Numbered from the stretch's first letter, positions 32,191-43,690 are shown. The stretch: 64,000 bases of DNA from Eretmocerus hayati (GCA_029851415.1 CM056741.1:84644282-84708281); one strand, 5' to 3'. Made by a program: numbers and translations. Notes: generated by a model not told the origin, from the sequence alone.

Positions 32191-33843
32191 GTGCCACCCC
32201 AAGAATTAGATACCTATGATTTAGAAGTTTCTGAAGATTATTTTGATTCTGAACTCGAAACAACAACACCAACGAAAAGGTTATCAAAGAAGGAACCTGT
32301 TAAAATCATTACAGAGATGTTATTACGTTCTCACCATTGTGTCCACGGGAGGAAAAATTTGAAAAGAATTGTCCGGAGATTCCCTTACTTGTTTATGTTA
32401 CCCGGTGACTCACCACCCCGGACTCGATTCCGTCATCAAATTCCCACTACCGACTATAGACCAACTGCTTCCAAACAATACAGCTATCCCCCAACCCTTC
32501 ACAAAGGAGTCAGAGAACAGATTACCAAATTACTTCAAGACAAGTCCATTCAATCGTCAAATAGTCCGTGGGTAAGCCCTCTCTGGATTGTTCCGAAGAA
32601 GCCAGGCCCTGATGGAAAGAAACGCTACCGTTTAGTGATTGATTATCGAAAACTGAATGAAAAAACTATACCTGACGCATACCCCCTGCCAAATATTCAA
32701 GAAATTTTGGAGCTAATTGGAAAAGCGAAATATTTCACAGTGTGCGACCTCGTTAATGGTTCCCATCAAATTTTAGTTGAGCCTGAAGATCGCCCTAAGA
32801 CTGCCTTTAGAACGCCGTATGGTTTGTTTGAATGGGTAGTTATGCCTTTTGGCCTTTGTAATGCTCCAGCTTCTCTCCAAAGGGCTATCGAGAGCATAAT
32901 GTCCGGTTTACAAGGTATAGAAATTTTCATTCACATGGACGATATCTTAATCTTCTCAGAGTCCATGAAATCACAAATGGACGAAATAACGGAAGTGTTC
33001 AGGCGGTTGTTAAAGGCTGGTATGAAGTTTCACCCTGAAAAATGCGAATTCTTGACCCCAGAGGTGAAATATCTCGGCCATGTGATCAGTAAACATGGCG
33101 TACAACCAGACCCTTCGAAATCAGATGCCGTGAGAAATTTTCCGACTCCCAAGAACCCCCGGGATATAAAATCCTTCCTAAGCCTAGCAAATTACTATCG
33201 ACGGTTCATCAAAGATCCTTCTAAGAAAGCTAAACCGATGAATGATATACTTCTAAAGGGAAGAAAGTTCGAATGGAAGGACGAACAACAACAAAGATTC
33301 GAAATTTTGAAAGCAGCCTTATGCGAAGCCCCTGTGCTGGCTCCTATTGACTTCAATCAGCCCTTCACTTTGACAGTAGATGCATCAAATATAGCTATTG
33401 GAGCTGTACTTTCACAAGGGGAACCTTCCCAAGGAAAACCCGTGGCGTATATGTCAAAATCGTTGAACAAAGCCGAGAAAAATCATTCAGCAACTGAGAG
33501 AGAATGTCTCGCAGTTGTAAGTGCAGTTCAACACTTCCGCCACTTCCTCTACGGCAAACCCTTTGTTATATACGGCGATCATGAACCTTTAACCTGGATA
33601 GAATCTCTTAAAGACCCTATGGGTAGGTTGAATCGCTGGAGGGCTAAGCTGAGAGGGTACAGCTATACTTTCAAATATAAACCCGGACGCCTGAACACCA
33701 ATGCAAACTCCCTTTCCAGGAATCCTGTAGACATCCTCATTCCAAAAAACCCTTCGCCGAGTCCTCCACCATCACATTGTGTTACCGGGATGGCTTGCAC
33801 CACGAGGCAACTGAGTGGGCCACAACAGTGGTTTATACGTTAG
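32191..33843 (+). pseudogene. pol: Ty3/gypsy reverse transcriptase and RNase H
   Basis: A 550-codon frame with the full RT series: RLVIDYRKLN, VCDLVNGSHQI, PFGLCNAPAS, the active-site HMDDIL (usual Tyr replaced by His), and KCEFLTPEVKYLGHVIS. RNase H follows with TVDASNIAIGAVLSQ, ATERECLAVV and YGDHEPLTW. The last block reads NTNANSLSRNP, where the family normally has Ala-Asp before Leu-Ser-Arg, so a conserved Asp is Asn. The frame stops at 33843, just where the GC-rich block begins. It copies RNA to DNA in an active element. The two altered positions and missing continuation make activity unlikely. Confidence 0.93.
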
Positions 33844-33844
33844 A

Positions 33845-34570
33845 AGGTTGGTGGCCCTGAAAAAGGCCGATTGGGGTTTGGGGGTTAGCCCTGAAAAGGG
33901 CTGATGTCGCAGTTAGGTGTTTCCCGGAGTCTATTCCGAGACGAAGCTTGGATGGTTCTCGTGCAGACTGGTCTGAGCGGGTTTGGCTGAAACCGTGGGA
34001 GTCGCTCCAGCGAACTCCATCGAAACCCCAGGGTGGAGACGCGCGCCATTGGGGCCAACTTCGCGTGCGGCTGGCGGTTCCCAACATCCTGGGTTGAGGC
34101 TCCGATCCGTAGGAGGCTCGGCTATCAGCGTTGTCGTCGTCTGATCCGGTTGGGTCCGTAGAGCTCGTCGCGGACATCCGGGGAGGTCCTGGGTCGAGGG
34201 TGGTCTCCGACGTGATGAGTCCGCCCGAGCGACGTAAGAGCTCCCGGGCACGTTGGTGCCGAAGAAGCTGGAAACATCAGCCCGAGAGACGGATGTGGAC
34301 TGCCACTAGGTCGGAACACTCCCGAGCGCGTCAGTGCTGTAGAAGTGGACCTGGATGTGGGTACTCTTCCGGTGGTCTCCCGAGCACGACAGTGCTGTAG
34401 AAGTCCAGCTGGAGGGGCCGTCGTGGAGGTTGGTTGAGGCACCGGTTCTGAAAACACGGTGCTCTGTTTCTGTTGCGGGCAAGGATGGACGCCACCTAGC
34501 GGTGGCGTGACGAACTGCTCGGGCTTTTGAGCCACCCGAGGCTATGGTGTGGGAGAGGAGATGAGGAAGG
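33845..34570. other. GC-rich block of unknown origin interrupting pol
   Basis: The base composition changes sharply from AT-rich pol to GC-rich sequence, and it breaks pol between RNase H and the tether. Three loose repeats containing CTCCCGAGC...GTGCTGTAGAAG lie at about 34240, 34320 and 34376. Open frames on both strands (the longest is 34125-34535, minus, 136 codons, Pro/Ser/Thr-rich) have no recognised motif. Two histone-type stem-loops lie at its left edge. No target duplication could be seen at the edges. It could be a truncated retroposon. Confidence 0.5.
33853..33902 (-). promoter_or_regulatory. Two histone-mRNA-type 3' stem-loops in tandem
   Basis: On the minus strand, AGCCCTTTTCAGGGCT (33887-33902) and GGCCTTTTTCAGGGCC (33853-33868) each form a 6-bp stem with a four-base TTTC loop, as in replication-dependent histone mRNAs. 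The second is preceded by AATC and followed by ACCA, also as in histone ends. No histone coding sequence precedes them in the minus-strand reading. This may be a captured histone 3' end, convergent sequence or chance. Confidence 0.5.
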
Positions 34571-34576
34571 GAGATC

Positions 34577-35422
34577 GTGCGCAAGGCGTGGGATTTGGCA
34601 GCTGGTAACAATTGTTCATGCTTCTCTTCTGATGATTGTAGTGAAAGCGATTCGGATCCATCAACAACCTCCGCGAGACTCCTGCCAATCGTTCCCAAGC
34701 CTACAAAGACATCTTTGCAAAGAGCAGCTAATGCTCGAGTCAGAACCAACTCGGATTCTTCATCCACACCTACTCAAACTCCGATTTCGAAACGCGGTAG
34801 GAGAAAGGGATCTAGGATAGACCCTCCAAAACGACCAGCAAACCTGTCAGCAGGACAGGGAGACCTAGATGGCAGTACTATCGCCAAACGCTTGAGGCAA
34901 AGAAAGCCTCGCCCTAACTTGAAACCTGTGCATGAGTCGAAACCTCCGCCTCATGCATCCATCGACACCGACCCTCCGATCCTTGAAGAAACCTCCTCGG
35001 AAACATCCGATAACCATTCAATAGATACATCTGAAACTGATTCAGAAGAACCCCCTCTCTCTTCTAAAAATAGATCCTTCTTACCCGATTTACTGGAGCA
35101 GGACGAAATAACTCAACATTCTGAAAATTCATGCTCTACCGATCCGCCCTCGATTGACGGCCCTGAGACTACGGAAACAGAGGAAATTCCCCAACCCGAG
35201 AATCCAGGACCTTCAACATCTAAACCTATCGGGAAACAACCCTCTTCCTATCAATTAACGAATGACTCGGATTACTCCCCCTCATCATCAGATGACAAGT
35301 TCAAGCCTAACGCCCAATCCACAAAACGATGGTCAAAAGATTTGCACTTGACACAACAGACCCCAACTGGACAAGATACATATTGGTGGGACCATGGAAA
35401 AGACGTAGACCAACTCATCTGA
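34577..35422 (+). pseudogene. Ser/Pro-rich tether between RNase H and integrase
   Basis: The frame is strongly enriched in Ser, Pro, Thr, Glu and Asp with basic patches such as KRGRRKGSR and RLRQRKPRPNLKP, and carries no catalytic motif. Position and orientation fit the variable tether of gypsy pol. It is longer than usual (about 280 codons plus the start of the next frame) and ends at a stop in a different frame from the integrase ORF. Confidence 0.55.
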
Positions 35423-35531
35423 CATTTTCTGATATACAGATAGACTCTTCTGACAGTATTCATAACAATTCGACTTCATACTTACCAGCTTATGTAGGAA
35501 ATGAGCCCGTACCCAACAAAATTGTGGAAGA

Positions 35532-36632
35532 ATGGGTAAATCTTCCATTCCCCTAGTAACGACCCCAATACCAGAAGCTATGAGAACAAAGATGTCACCT
35601 CCAAGAAAATCATTTGCAAAATCTACACCTCTTCTACTCACCGGTAGTAATCGGAATAGATTGCCAAGTTTTTGGAAAACCCTAAGTACCATAGTCCAGG
35701 AAAATAGTGATACCGAAAATGACGCATGCCCTTCAGGCACAAACCAACAGATGACTCCATCAGATAATTGTAAAGTATCTAGCAAAAACCCTACTCATGG
35801 CTTTGACCAATCAGTTTCCAATTTGGCCACCCCCTTATCTCAGACACCCGCAAAACCTCCTGAGAATTCCATCACTACAATCCCTCCCTCTATCAAAATT
35901 GACAACCACTATGAAATAGGATCCAATATACAACCTGACCTCGACTATAAAGACCCTGTGACACTGAACGTCACAACAACTCGAGAGTGCATTACTTACA
36001 TTAAAGACAGCATTGTCCATTTCATTTCGGCTGACTGTGAAATGACGTCATTTAACAATAAATTACTCAAAGATATCGGATCGATTGATTCAGCCAAGCT
36101 AAAAGCACAGAACTCAGACGTAGGAGATGTGATTGTTACCAAAAGCCGTAACCGATCTATTTTTAGCTTAGTCATTTCAGAGAAAGATAATAGCCTCATT
36201 ACCCCGTCTAACTTGAAATCATGCATCCACAATCTTTCTAAGTTAATACAGAAATTGGATATCAATTCTTTCCGCGTTGGAAGGGCGGGAGAACTGACTG
36301 ACAAACTTCCGAAGTCAACAAAAAAAGATGCATTCGTGAAAGGATTCAGAGATTCTTCCTTGACAATAACTTTTTGCTATGGAACTTGCACGATTCCTTC
36401 TACAGGAAAAACAAGTTCTATAATAGAAGAATTCCATTCGAGCCTATTTGGCGGACATCGTGGATCTGGTAAGACCTATAGAAGGATTCGCGAAAGATAT
36501 TTTTGGAAAGGTATGAAAAAGGATGTTGAAGAATTTATTAGTAGATGCTCTGTTTGTCAAGAACAAAAATTGATAGGTATTCGGACAAAAGTACCAATGA
36601 TTATATCTGATACTTCCTTAAAAGTTTTTTGA
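35532..36632 (+). pseudogene. pol: Pol: pre-integrase region and H2C2 zinc-binding domain
   Basis: After a Ser/Thr-rich lead, the block FISADCEMTSFNNKLLKDIG and GDVIVTKSRN matches the region before integrase in errantiviruses. The zinc-binding H2C2 domain follows: EEFHSSLFGGHRGSGKTYRR, then ERYFWKGMKKDVEEFISRC and CSVCQEQKL (His, His, Cys, Cys). A TGA at 36630-36632 ends the frame. The next ORF (36636) continues in the same frame, so the stop is a point-like break within one original protein. Confidence 0.88.
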
Positions 36633-36635
36633 AAA

Positions 36636-37448
36636 GTGGCCGTTGACACGGTTGGGCCGTTGCCCCTAACTGCATCAGGTAACAAACATATTCTAACCAT
36701 GCAATGTCAACTTTCCAAATTTTGCCTAGCCGTCCCCTTGCCAGACATTCGAGCAGTTACTATCGCTGATGCAATAGCCCGTCATCTCATGAGTAATTTC
36801 GGAATACCCCGAGTGATCTTGAGTGACAGAGACACTAGCTTCAAAAACCGTTCACTCGAAGAACTTGGTAAAATATTCGGTATCAAACTCATTACAACTA
36901 CTAGTTACCATCCTCAAGGGAATGCCTCCTTAGAACGTAGTCACGCCATGCTTGGTAGCTACATAAGGACAAAAGCAACTGAAAAATTAGACTGGGACAC
37001 TATTGTCCCTTTCGCAATGTTCGAATATACTCACTATGATACCTCACTTCACAGTGCGACAGGTTTCACCCCTTTCGAGATCATTTACGGCCGAAAAGCC
37101 CGAACCATAGACAAGTATCCAGACGAATTCGAACTCGAGACATACAACTCATATTTATGTAACCTCATTAGAACCCTTGCTGAGATAAAAAGAGTTGCTA
37201 GGGATAACCTGAAGGATTCTAAGGAAATAACTAAAATTCAATACGACAAAAAGACAAAATCAGAAGACTTACGAGTAGGAATGGAAGTTTATGTGCTGTT
37301 GGAACCTAGGAAAGGCAAATTGGACAAATTTTTTAACGGAAAATTCAAAGTAGTAGAAGTTCATTGGAACAATAATGTTCTATTAGAATCGACCACGGGG
37401 AAACGATTTTTGAAACACGTGGATAAAGTAAAGCGAGCATTTGTCTAA
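36636..37448 (+). pseudogene. pol: Integrase core and C-terminal domain
   Basis: The retroviral integrase catalytic triad is complete in sequence. The first Asp is in VDTVGPLP, the second in ILSDRDTSF, and the Glu in NASLERSHAMLGSY, 35 residues after the second Asp. GFTPFEIIYG and a GxKVYV-like segment (RVGMEVYVLLEP) mark the C-terminal part. The frame ends at a TAA at 37446-37448, which looks like the natural end of pol. It would insert the cDNA into host DNA, but it is cut from the rest of pol by the stop at 36630. Confidence 0.92.
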
Positions 37449-37463
37449 CGGGAAACACAACTC

Positions 37464-39538
37464 TTGATTGTTACAGGTGCAATTATGGCATCTTACGATA
37501 CGGTACTCTGGATTCTTTCATGGATCATCATTTACCCTGGGAACACCTTAGGAGACATAAATGTGACACATATAATTGAGCCAATTATGATGAATCCTGG
37601 GATCTACTATAATTATGTTGGTGGAGGTAAAATAATAAGGTCAGAGTGGAGGATCTCAGTAACCATAGATTGTAGTAAATTGATAGAGAAAGATGCTTGG
37701 AAAGAAAAACAGCTGATATCAATGAGACAAAGATGCTCGCGCAAGTTTCCAGACTGTGACCAACTAATTCCACGATCAAAACTAGACGCGATGATGCACA
37801 CATTGAAATGCTACAAAAGGACTTGACAGATTTTTTCTCCTTGCCATACATACCTTCTCCGAAAACTTCTAACGGTCGCAACTTGAAGAAAAGGGGATCC
37901 CCGTTAGAATTTGTTGGTTGAGTAAACAGAAAACTATTTGGAACCATGGAAGCTGATGATCGCGATCTCATTACAAGACAAGTAAACGACCTTCATGAAC
38001 GAAACCAAAATATATCTCTATTAGCCTCGGAAAGGACACACATTGTCAGATCGGAATTAGATAACATACACAAATTTATGAATTTACAGAAAAACGAAGT
38101 AGGAAAAATTGCATACTGCCCTATCAAGGAACCTTGCCTCTGCATCAAACACAATTGACACCGTAACACTACGGGAAAATATAGAAATTTGAGCTCCAAA
38201 ATTCAAGATGGCATCACTCCATTCTATTTCATCATATAAGACTCTTATCAACGCCGTCGAAACAACAGCAAAAGGACACTTACATCCTACTTTACTCAGT
38301 CACGACCTGCTCCAAGATATTTTACACGACGTTAATAATTATAAATCTAGCCACGCGCTTCCATGGGAAAAAGAACTAATCACTCCAGGATACCTATTTT
38401 CCATATCAAAATCTTTTGTGTACATAACTAACCAGGAAATTTCCATAACTCTAACTTTTCCATTAGCAGACATTATCCGATTCTCACACTATCGTATTCA
38501 TAGACTTCCCATTCCTACGAGCGACCTTAAAAACCACAACACTTTCATATCAATCCAACCGAAGTTCTCAGACATGTTCGTCTCAGAAAATTTCGATCAT
38601 ATACACTGTTTCAGGAGAGTGAGTTACAAAGTTGCATTGACAGAAATAACTCCAAACTGTGTGAACCTAGGGAGCCTATATTCACAAACCACGCTGGAAA
38701 TCCGTGCGAATTCCAATTTTTTGCGAACACCGTGCCCAGTGAATTGAGTGACTGTAATTACATGCTATCCTCGGGCGAGAAACGATACTTTATTCAACTT
38801 CAATCTACTCAAGAATGGCTATTTTCAACATCAAATATTATCAGAATGAGGCTAGTTCGTATTGAAGGGACCACCAATGAGTTTATACTTAATGGAACAG
38901 GAATATTATCAATGCACGGGCGTTGCACAGCCCATGCAGATAACTTCACACTTTATGGTATCAATGAAATAACTCTCGATTATACATTCATTTATGAAAG
39001 GGAATTCCAACTCAATATCACCCAGTTACTCTCGAAATCGATTGTATCAGCAATAGACAATAACAATCATGAAATATCTGAAAGCCTCGATAATTGGCTG
39101 TCTGGTGGCAGTTCAATCGCACTCAATGAAATAGAGAAACAATATCGGGAAATAGGCCAACGAAAAAAAATAACGGAGAATCTTCACGGTTACTTAGGTA
39201 TCTCATTCTTCTCGTCGGTCATTTTAGCAATGGTCTTTTGCATTATTATAAGGAAGTTAGAAATTTGGCTGAAATTTAGGAAGATCAAAACGCATCGCCG
39301 TAAATCCATAAGTAAACATGAAATAGAGCTAAGGTCGTGGAAAGACGCGAATCCCGTAACAAGACCGCAACATTCACCACCACCGCCATCTACAGACAAT
39401 ATGAACATTCAAGCGATAATGCCTCTGTCAGCTTCGAGAACAAATTCAAACAGTCGAGGAATTTCTTTCATCTATACCCCGATGATACGTTCATCTGAAT
39501 CAGTCGATATTCCTACACAAAGCATAGATTATTCATAA
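37464..39538 (+). pseudogene. env: Envelope region (F-like, errantivirus type), multiply broken
   Basis: Open pieces lie at 37464-37826, 37946-38158, 38208-38747 and 38732-39538. The first starts with a hydrophobic signal-like segment. A basic KKR cleavage-type site followed by a Gly/Phe-containing segment lies at about 37888-37920, and a membrane anchor (GISFFSSVILAMVFCIII) near 39200-39255 precedes a basic cytoplasmic tail. These are features of envelope fusion proteins related to the baculovirus F type. Stops at 37826, 37921 and 38158 and frame changes near 37830 and 38735 interrupt it, so no complete envelope can be made. Confidence 0.82.
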
Positions 39539-39540
39539 TA

Positions 39541-41200
39541 GCACGGAAATTCTTGGGAATCTCCTCTCATATAAGTAAAATCTCGAAACAGGGTAGAGCG
39601 GTAACAGAATAACATGTTTCATCGGTAACACCGAGTTACATAATGGCGCCTTATGCCGGTAACACCGAGTTACATGATGGCGCCTTAAGCCGGTAACACG
39701 GTGTTACACAAGTAACAGATTGGCATGTAACTCTATGTTACATGAGTAACAAACGTCAGTTTTGTATCAGCTCCATTGATAGAGCGTCAGACAGACATTA
39801 AAATCAATACGTTTGTCAAAGAACATTATTTTCGGGAAAATAATTGTAGCACGTATCCAAAATTTATAAGATTAAATATCTTCGAAATCTTGATGTTACC
39901 TATTGAATTTTACTGAATGGATGTTTTTTTCTTCTCTATGATGCACAGATATAATAACATGGTCAACCAAAATCAATACAACCAGAATTAGATGAGAGAT
40001 TTCATTTATTACCAATAAACAAATTTCCCGGCTCGAAAAAATTAGCATAAATATCGGCTGAATAAAATCTCCAATGACGACCATACATCTGGTAATAGAT
40101 CATTATACATATCGAAATCACTTGCCACAAGTTCTGGAGAAAATTTTATGAGGACGTTACTCTCACCACGTACTTCGCTACACCATACATCCACCACTTG
40201 AATTTTATTATTGCTCATCAGGACTTCAATCCGTTGATAAAATAACAAGCGCCGGAGCCCAAAGATATCATCTTCATCTACGGCATTTTACACAAAGTTT
40301 TGTCGACCCCAGTCGGCCGGAATCAACATTTCGTGTTCTTCTGAAGCGAACCATTCATTTCTGTACCGGTCAACCTGGCGTAACGCCCGCGTGGCGTTCC
40401 AATTATCAAACTGGAATGAAAAAAACTATTGAGAAAACCGTCACTGCAACGCCCACTTCATATTTTCTAACGATGATTAGCGTAATATACTTATGCAGAC
40501 GCGTTGGTATGGACGGCGGGGCAAACGCCGCACATAAGGGACAGGGCTTAGGCCATGTGACACTTGAACCCTGTTCGCCGATCGGTGTCTTCTCACGGCA
40601 CTCCAATCTTCAAACTGTATCAATAAAACCAACCGTAAAACTACTAATGATACATTCAACCTTCATAAATTCCACTTCATAAGTTCAACTTACATTCACC
40701 CAACTAACGCGAGGCAATATTGGGAACCGGAACATATTCTCAGCTTTCATGATTCCAACAAAAATAATCATATTGAAATTCGACAAGATAGAAAGCACGA
40801 CCGTCAATCCAAGATTCCGAAACGAGACTGAAACTTTTTGACACCTTACACCGCACTAACTTAGGCAAATTGCATAAAATTGCTGACATCGAAATTCACG
40901 AGTATGAACACCTTTGCAATATTCTAGCAACATTGCGATTTCAACCTCTGAGACACACAGATTGAAAAATCATTTTTACGTGGCATGGAATCACGCTTGC
41001 GAAACTGCAGTCTCGATTTCTTGCAGCGACCTCAAAATTGGTTTAAATATGATTATACATCATGTCTCAAAAGATATATACACACGTAAATATATGTCAG
41101 GGGAAAAAAGCCACTATTCTGGAGATATACTACTAATGATGAGTATATACCCGTATATCTATATGTGAATATATATATATATATATAACATATTTTTTAT
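39541..41200. other. Gene-free stretch after env, with GGTAACACC repeats
   Basis: At 39590-39730 the words CGGTAACACCGAGTTACAT and ATGGCGCCTTA recur two to three times. This is where the 3' LTR should start, but nothing here matches the sequence upstream of gag. From 39740 to 41200 I see only AT-rich sequence, a short TA-rich run at about 41168-41190 and no coding motif. Confidence 0.5.
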
Positions 41201-41970
41201 ATCATATATAATACTGCATTATGCTTCTATCACTCGTTTTATAGCATCGATAAGATGGAATATACGGCTGTTTTACGAGTCAATTGGTGTTGTTTAATGT
41301 GACGACGTTTCGCTGGCTAATTTGTCCTCTTTATCAGGTCTAAAATACAATTTTTGAAAGTCAACATCTGATCCAGAAAATATATACCTATATAAATGTG
41401 CAAATACTGTTGGGTGTAATCTAGTATATACATATATGTATGTGCATGAAAAACACTTGGAGCACACATTGAATTACTTGTGCATTTTTTTACCTGCTTA
41501 AATTCTATTCATCGTCATATTTCAGACTGTTGTCATACTTTGATCACAGTCACTTGGAAGGAATCTCTCAGTCTACCTATAAAGATTTACAATTTTTATG
41601 AGTTCGCAAGATATGTGATGTAGCTATCGGTTACCCAAGAGTTTGAATTTTTTACCATGAACTTTAACTCCACAAACTTGATCCACTAACTGAACGAGAT
41701 ACATTCTTTTTAATCTTTACGACTTGACACTGTTTCCTTACTTGACATTAACACATTTTAACTTGTACACATGATGTTTAAACTGTAAAACTTTTTCATC
41801 GAACACAAAGTACTTTTATGTAGCTACTCAGCTGGTGATCAATCAACAATCCTCCATCGATCTATTGGCTATCCCTGGCGACCTCTAACACTTTTTCCAG
41901 GAAGGTGTGCATAACATGTAATTGGTGATAGATAAGAAGATGTCTACATGATCATATGAGAAGAATTGTT
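41201..41970 (-). mobile_element. Penelope-like element terminal-repeat (pLTR) remnant
   Basis: On the minus strand at 41301-41340 the sequence reads GACCTGATAAAGAGGACAAA followed by TTAGCCAGCGAAACGTCGTC. This is the CTGATGA...CGAAACGTC signature common in Penelope-type terminal repeats, which can contain a hammerhead-type ribozyme core. It lies downstream of the minus-strand endonuclease, the expected place for a 3' terminal repeat. The ribozyme stem II is not evident, so function is doubtful. Confidence 0.55.
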
Positions 41971-42417
41971 TTACTTGTCATGGCAATATTTATTCCTCTT
42001 CACTTGTCTCGAAAGTAGAGCATATATTTGGTGCAAATTCCTTGTGTCCTCTTTTTTGTTTATGGGATTTTCCTCTAATCTAATATGAACCATTTCTGAA
42101 ATTAACCTTTTATACCAATTTTGTTCATGATCTAAAATCTGGGGAGTATAAAAATCAAAAGTGTGACTTGTTCTTCTCATATGATCATTCACAACGTAAT
42201 TTTCTTCCATCTTTAGACTTTTTGCTTCGTGTTCATTAATTCTAGTACTCAATTCTCTCTTTGTTTCACCGACATATGTTGCATTACAATCATGACATCC
42301 AATCCTATACACAACATTAGTTTGATCACCCCCTTCTACCTTATCTTTACCTCTTTTTATGATATTTCCTAAATTGTAGTTGATTTTTGGAAATAGTCTT
42401 ACGGGAAGTTTGTTCAA
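41971..42417 (-). pseudogene. Penelope-like GIY-YIG endonuclease domain
   Basis: The 148-codon frame contains VVYRIGCHDCNATYVGETKR followed by ELSTRINEHEAK, the GIY-YIG nuclease core in its Penelope form, with the catalytic Arg in the STRINEH part. Two Cys (CHDC) and downstream His residues (DHMRRTSHTFDF) match the zinc-binding motif of animal Penelope endonucleases. The frame ends at its natural-looking stop but begins abruptly: the reverse transcriptase that should precede it on the same strand is missing. The upstream edge abuts an oppositely oriented copy. Confidence 0.88.
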
Positions 42418-43459
42418 CTTTTTTGTTCAAAATTCAATATATGATTCAAAATTCTGTATCCCCCGAAAAAATAGATAAATGGTTCCACAATTTGACGAAC
42501 ATAGACATTCCAATAGAAATTGCCGAAATATATGCATTGGGTCCCAAATTTAATAAGAATGGCACGTGTTTAGATCAGACTAACATATCAGAGATCATGA
42601 AAAATGTAGAAGGTAGCTTAAACCAATGGGACGTGAATGACAATCTCAAAAATGACATAAGATCAACCATTATTGTGATATGCTCGCGAATAAGAATAGG
42701 AGCAAACATATACCTTATTCGGATAGAATTTTTGCACAAAAACTAGAAAAAGCTAAGAGACTGAGTAAAGATCATGATTTACTTGTTACAATGGCGGATA
42801 AAGGGAATGTCACAGTAGCTTTAAAAAGATCGGACTACATAAAAAAGATGGAGGATATGTTATCTGATACAAATGCGTACCAACAAGTCAAAAGGAACCC
42901 ACTTAAAAATCTTAGAAAATGTACCCAGAAGGTGATGAACCATTGGAATGATAACAATTATCTTGGAAAAAAGTACCATAAGAATTCATTAACCCAAACA
43001 GACACAATGTTACCAAAAATTTATGGGCTACCAAAAATCCATGAAACAGGTATTTCTCTGAGACCCATTGTATCATTTGTCAATTCACCCACGTATCGAT
43101 TAGCAAAAACCCTAGATAAGATATTTGAAAATTGTGTAACAAAGCCAAAATCGTACATAAGGAATAGTTCAGAATTGATAGTCGAATTAAGAGATTTGGA
43201 GCTTACAGATGATCTTGTCATCTTAAGTTTAGATGTAAATGCGATGTACCCCAATGTAGGGAGACATTTGGTCACAAAATCAGTTGAAGAAAGACACAAG
43301 CTTATCCATGGAAAAACAGGAATTCCACTCAAAGATCTGTTAGATGTTATCATTTTTCTCATGGAAAACACTTATTTTCAATTCAATGGAAAATTCTACA
43401 AGCAAAAATACGGCACACCAATGGGTTCACCCCTTTCGCCCCTGCCTCAACGGTCATAA
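42387..43459 (+). pseudogene. Penelope-like reverse transcriptase, truncated
   Basis: Two overlapping frames (42387-42746 and 42680-43459) carry EIAEIYALGPKFNKN, the N-terminal L-G-x-K-F block of Penelope RT. They continue with LLVTMADKGNVTVAL, LPKIYGLPKIHETGISLRPI, the catalytic LSLDVNAMYPNV block, and FYKQKYGTPMGSPLSPL. The coding sequence is cut off at that last motif by the foldback structure starting at 43443, so the YADD box, thumb and endonuclease are absent. A frameshift near 42700 separates the two frames. The element is dead but relatively little diverged. Confidence 0.9.
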
Positions 43460-43690
43460 ACTTTTCAGTTATATCATATCGACGGCTCCTACGAAGAGTA
43501 ACACATAGCCGCTTATCAACGACGAGGAGTAACACATTTTCTTATCAACGACGAAGACTAACACATTTTCTTATGAACGACGAAGAGGAACACTTTTGTA
43601 TGAATGACGAAGCGGGTTGCCTGTCCTGCAGGGGTCGAATACAAGTATTGAAGCTGAATGAGTTGATGAATAGACGTAGATGAGATGGAT
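43443..43690 (+). repeat. Left arm of the foldback: 29-bp tandem repeats
   Basis: The arm starts TGCCTCAACGGTCATAAAC and holds tandem units of about 29 bp of the type CTTATCAACGACGAGGAGTA plus ACACATTTT (43512-43598), then a boundary word CAGGGGTCGAATACAAGTAT. The same arm is found inverted at 47515-47826, and its inner part inverted at 47031-47216. Confidence 0.88.

Larger units (their letters stand above)
29240..39540 (+). mobile_element. Errantivirus-like Ty3/gypsy endogenous retroelement, defective
   Basis: The plus strand carries gag, protease, reverse transcriptase, RNase H, integrase and an envelope region in the order of insect errantiviruses. Every gene has at least one stop or frameshift, a GC-rich block (33845-34570) interrupts pol, two catalytic positions in pol are changed, and no 3' LTR could be found. 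It is a dead copy. Reading frames are much better kept than in the Helitron or copia elements, suggesting a younger insertion. Confidence 0.88.

Noticed and set aside
33845..33902. A histone gene ending at the stem-loops
   Set aside because: The minus-strand reading upstream of the stem-loops shows no histone-fold sequence, and the plus-strand LGFGG before a stop is too short to count as an H4 end.
33833..34535. Minus-strand frames of 106-136 codons in the GC-rich block
   Set aside because: GC-rich DNA has few stops. The predicted peptides are Pro/Ser/Arg-rich with no motif and overlap one another in different frames.
39541..41200. 3' LTR of the errantivirus-like element
   Set aside because: I compared this stretch with 28940-29527 by eye and found no shared segment, so a 3' LTR cannot be claimed.
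43512..43598. CRISPR array
   Set aside because: The 29-bp units are contiguous with no spacers, no cas genes are present, and the genome is evidently eukaryotic.
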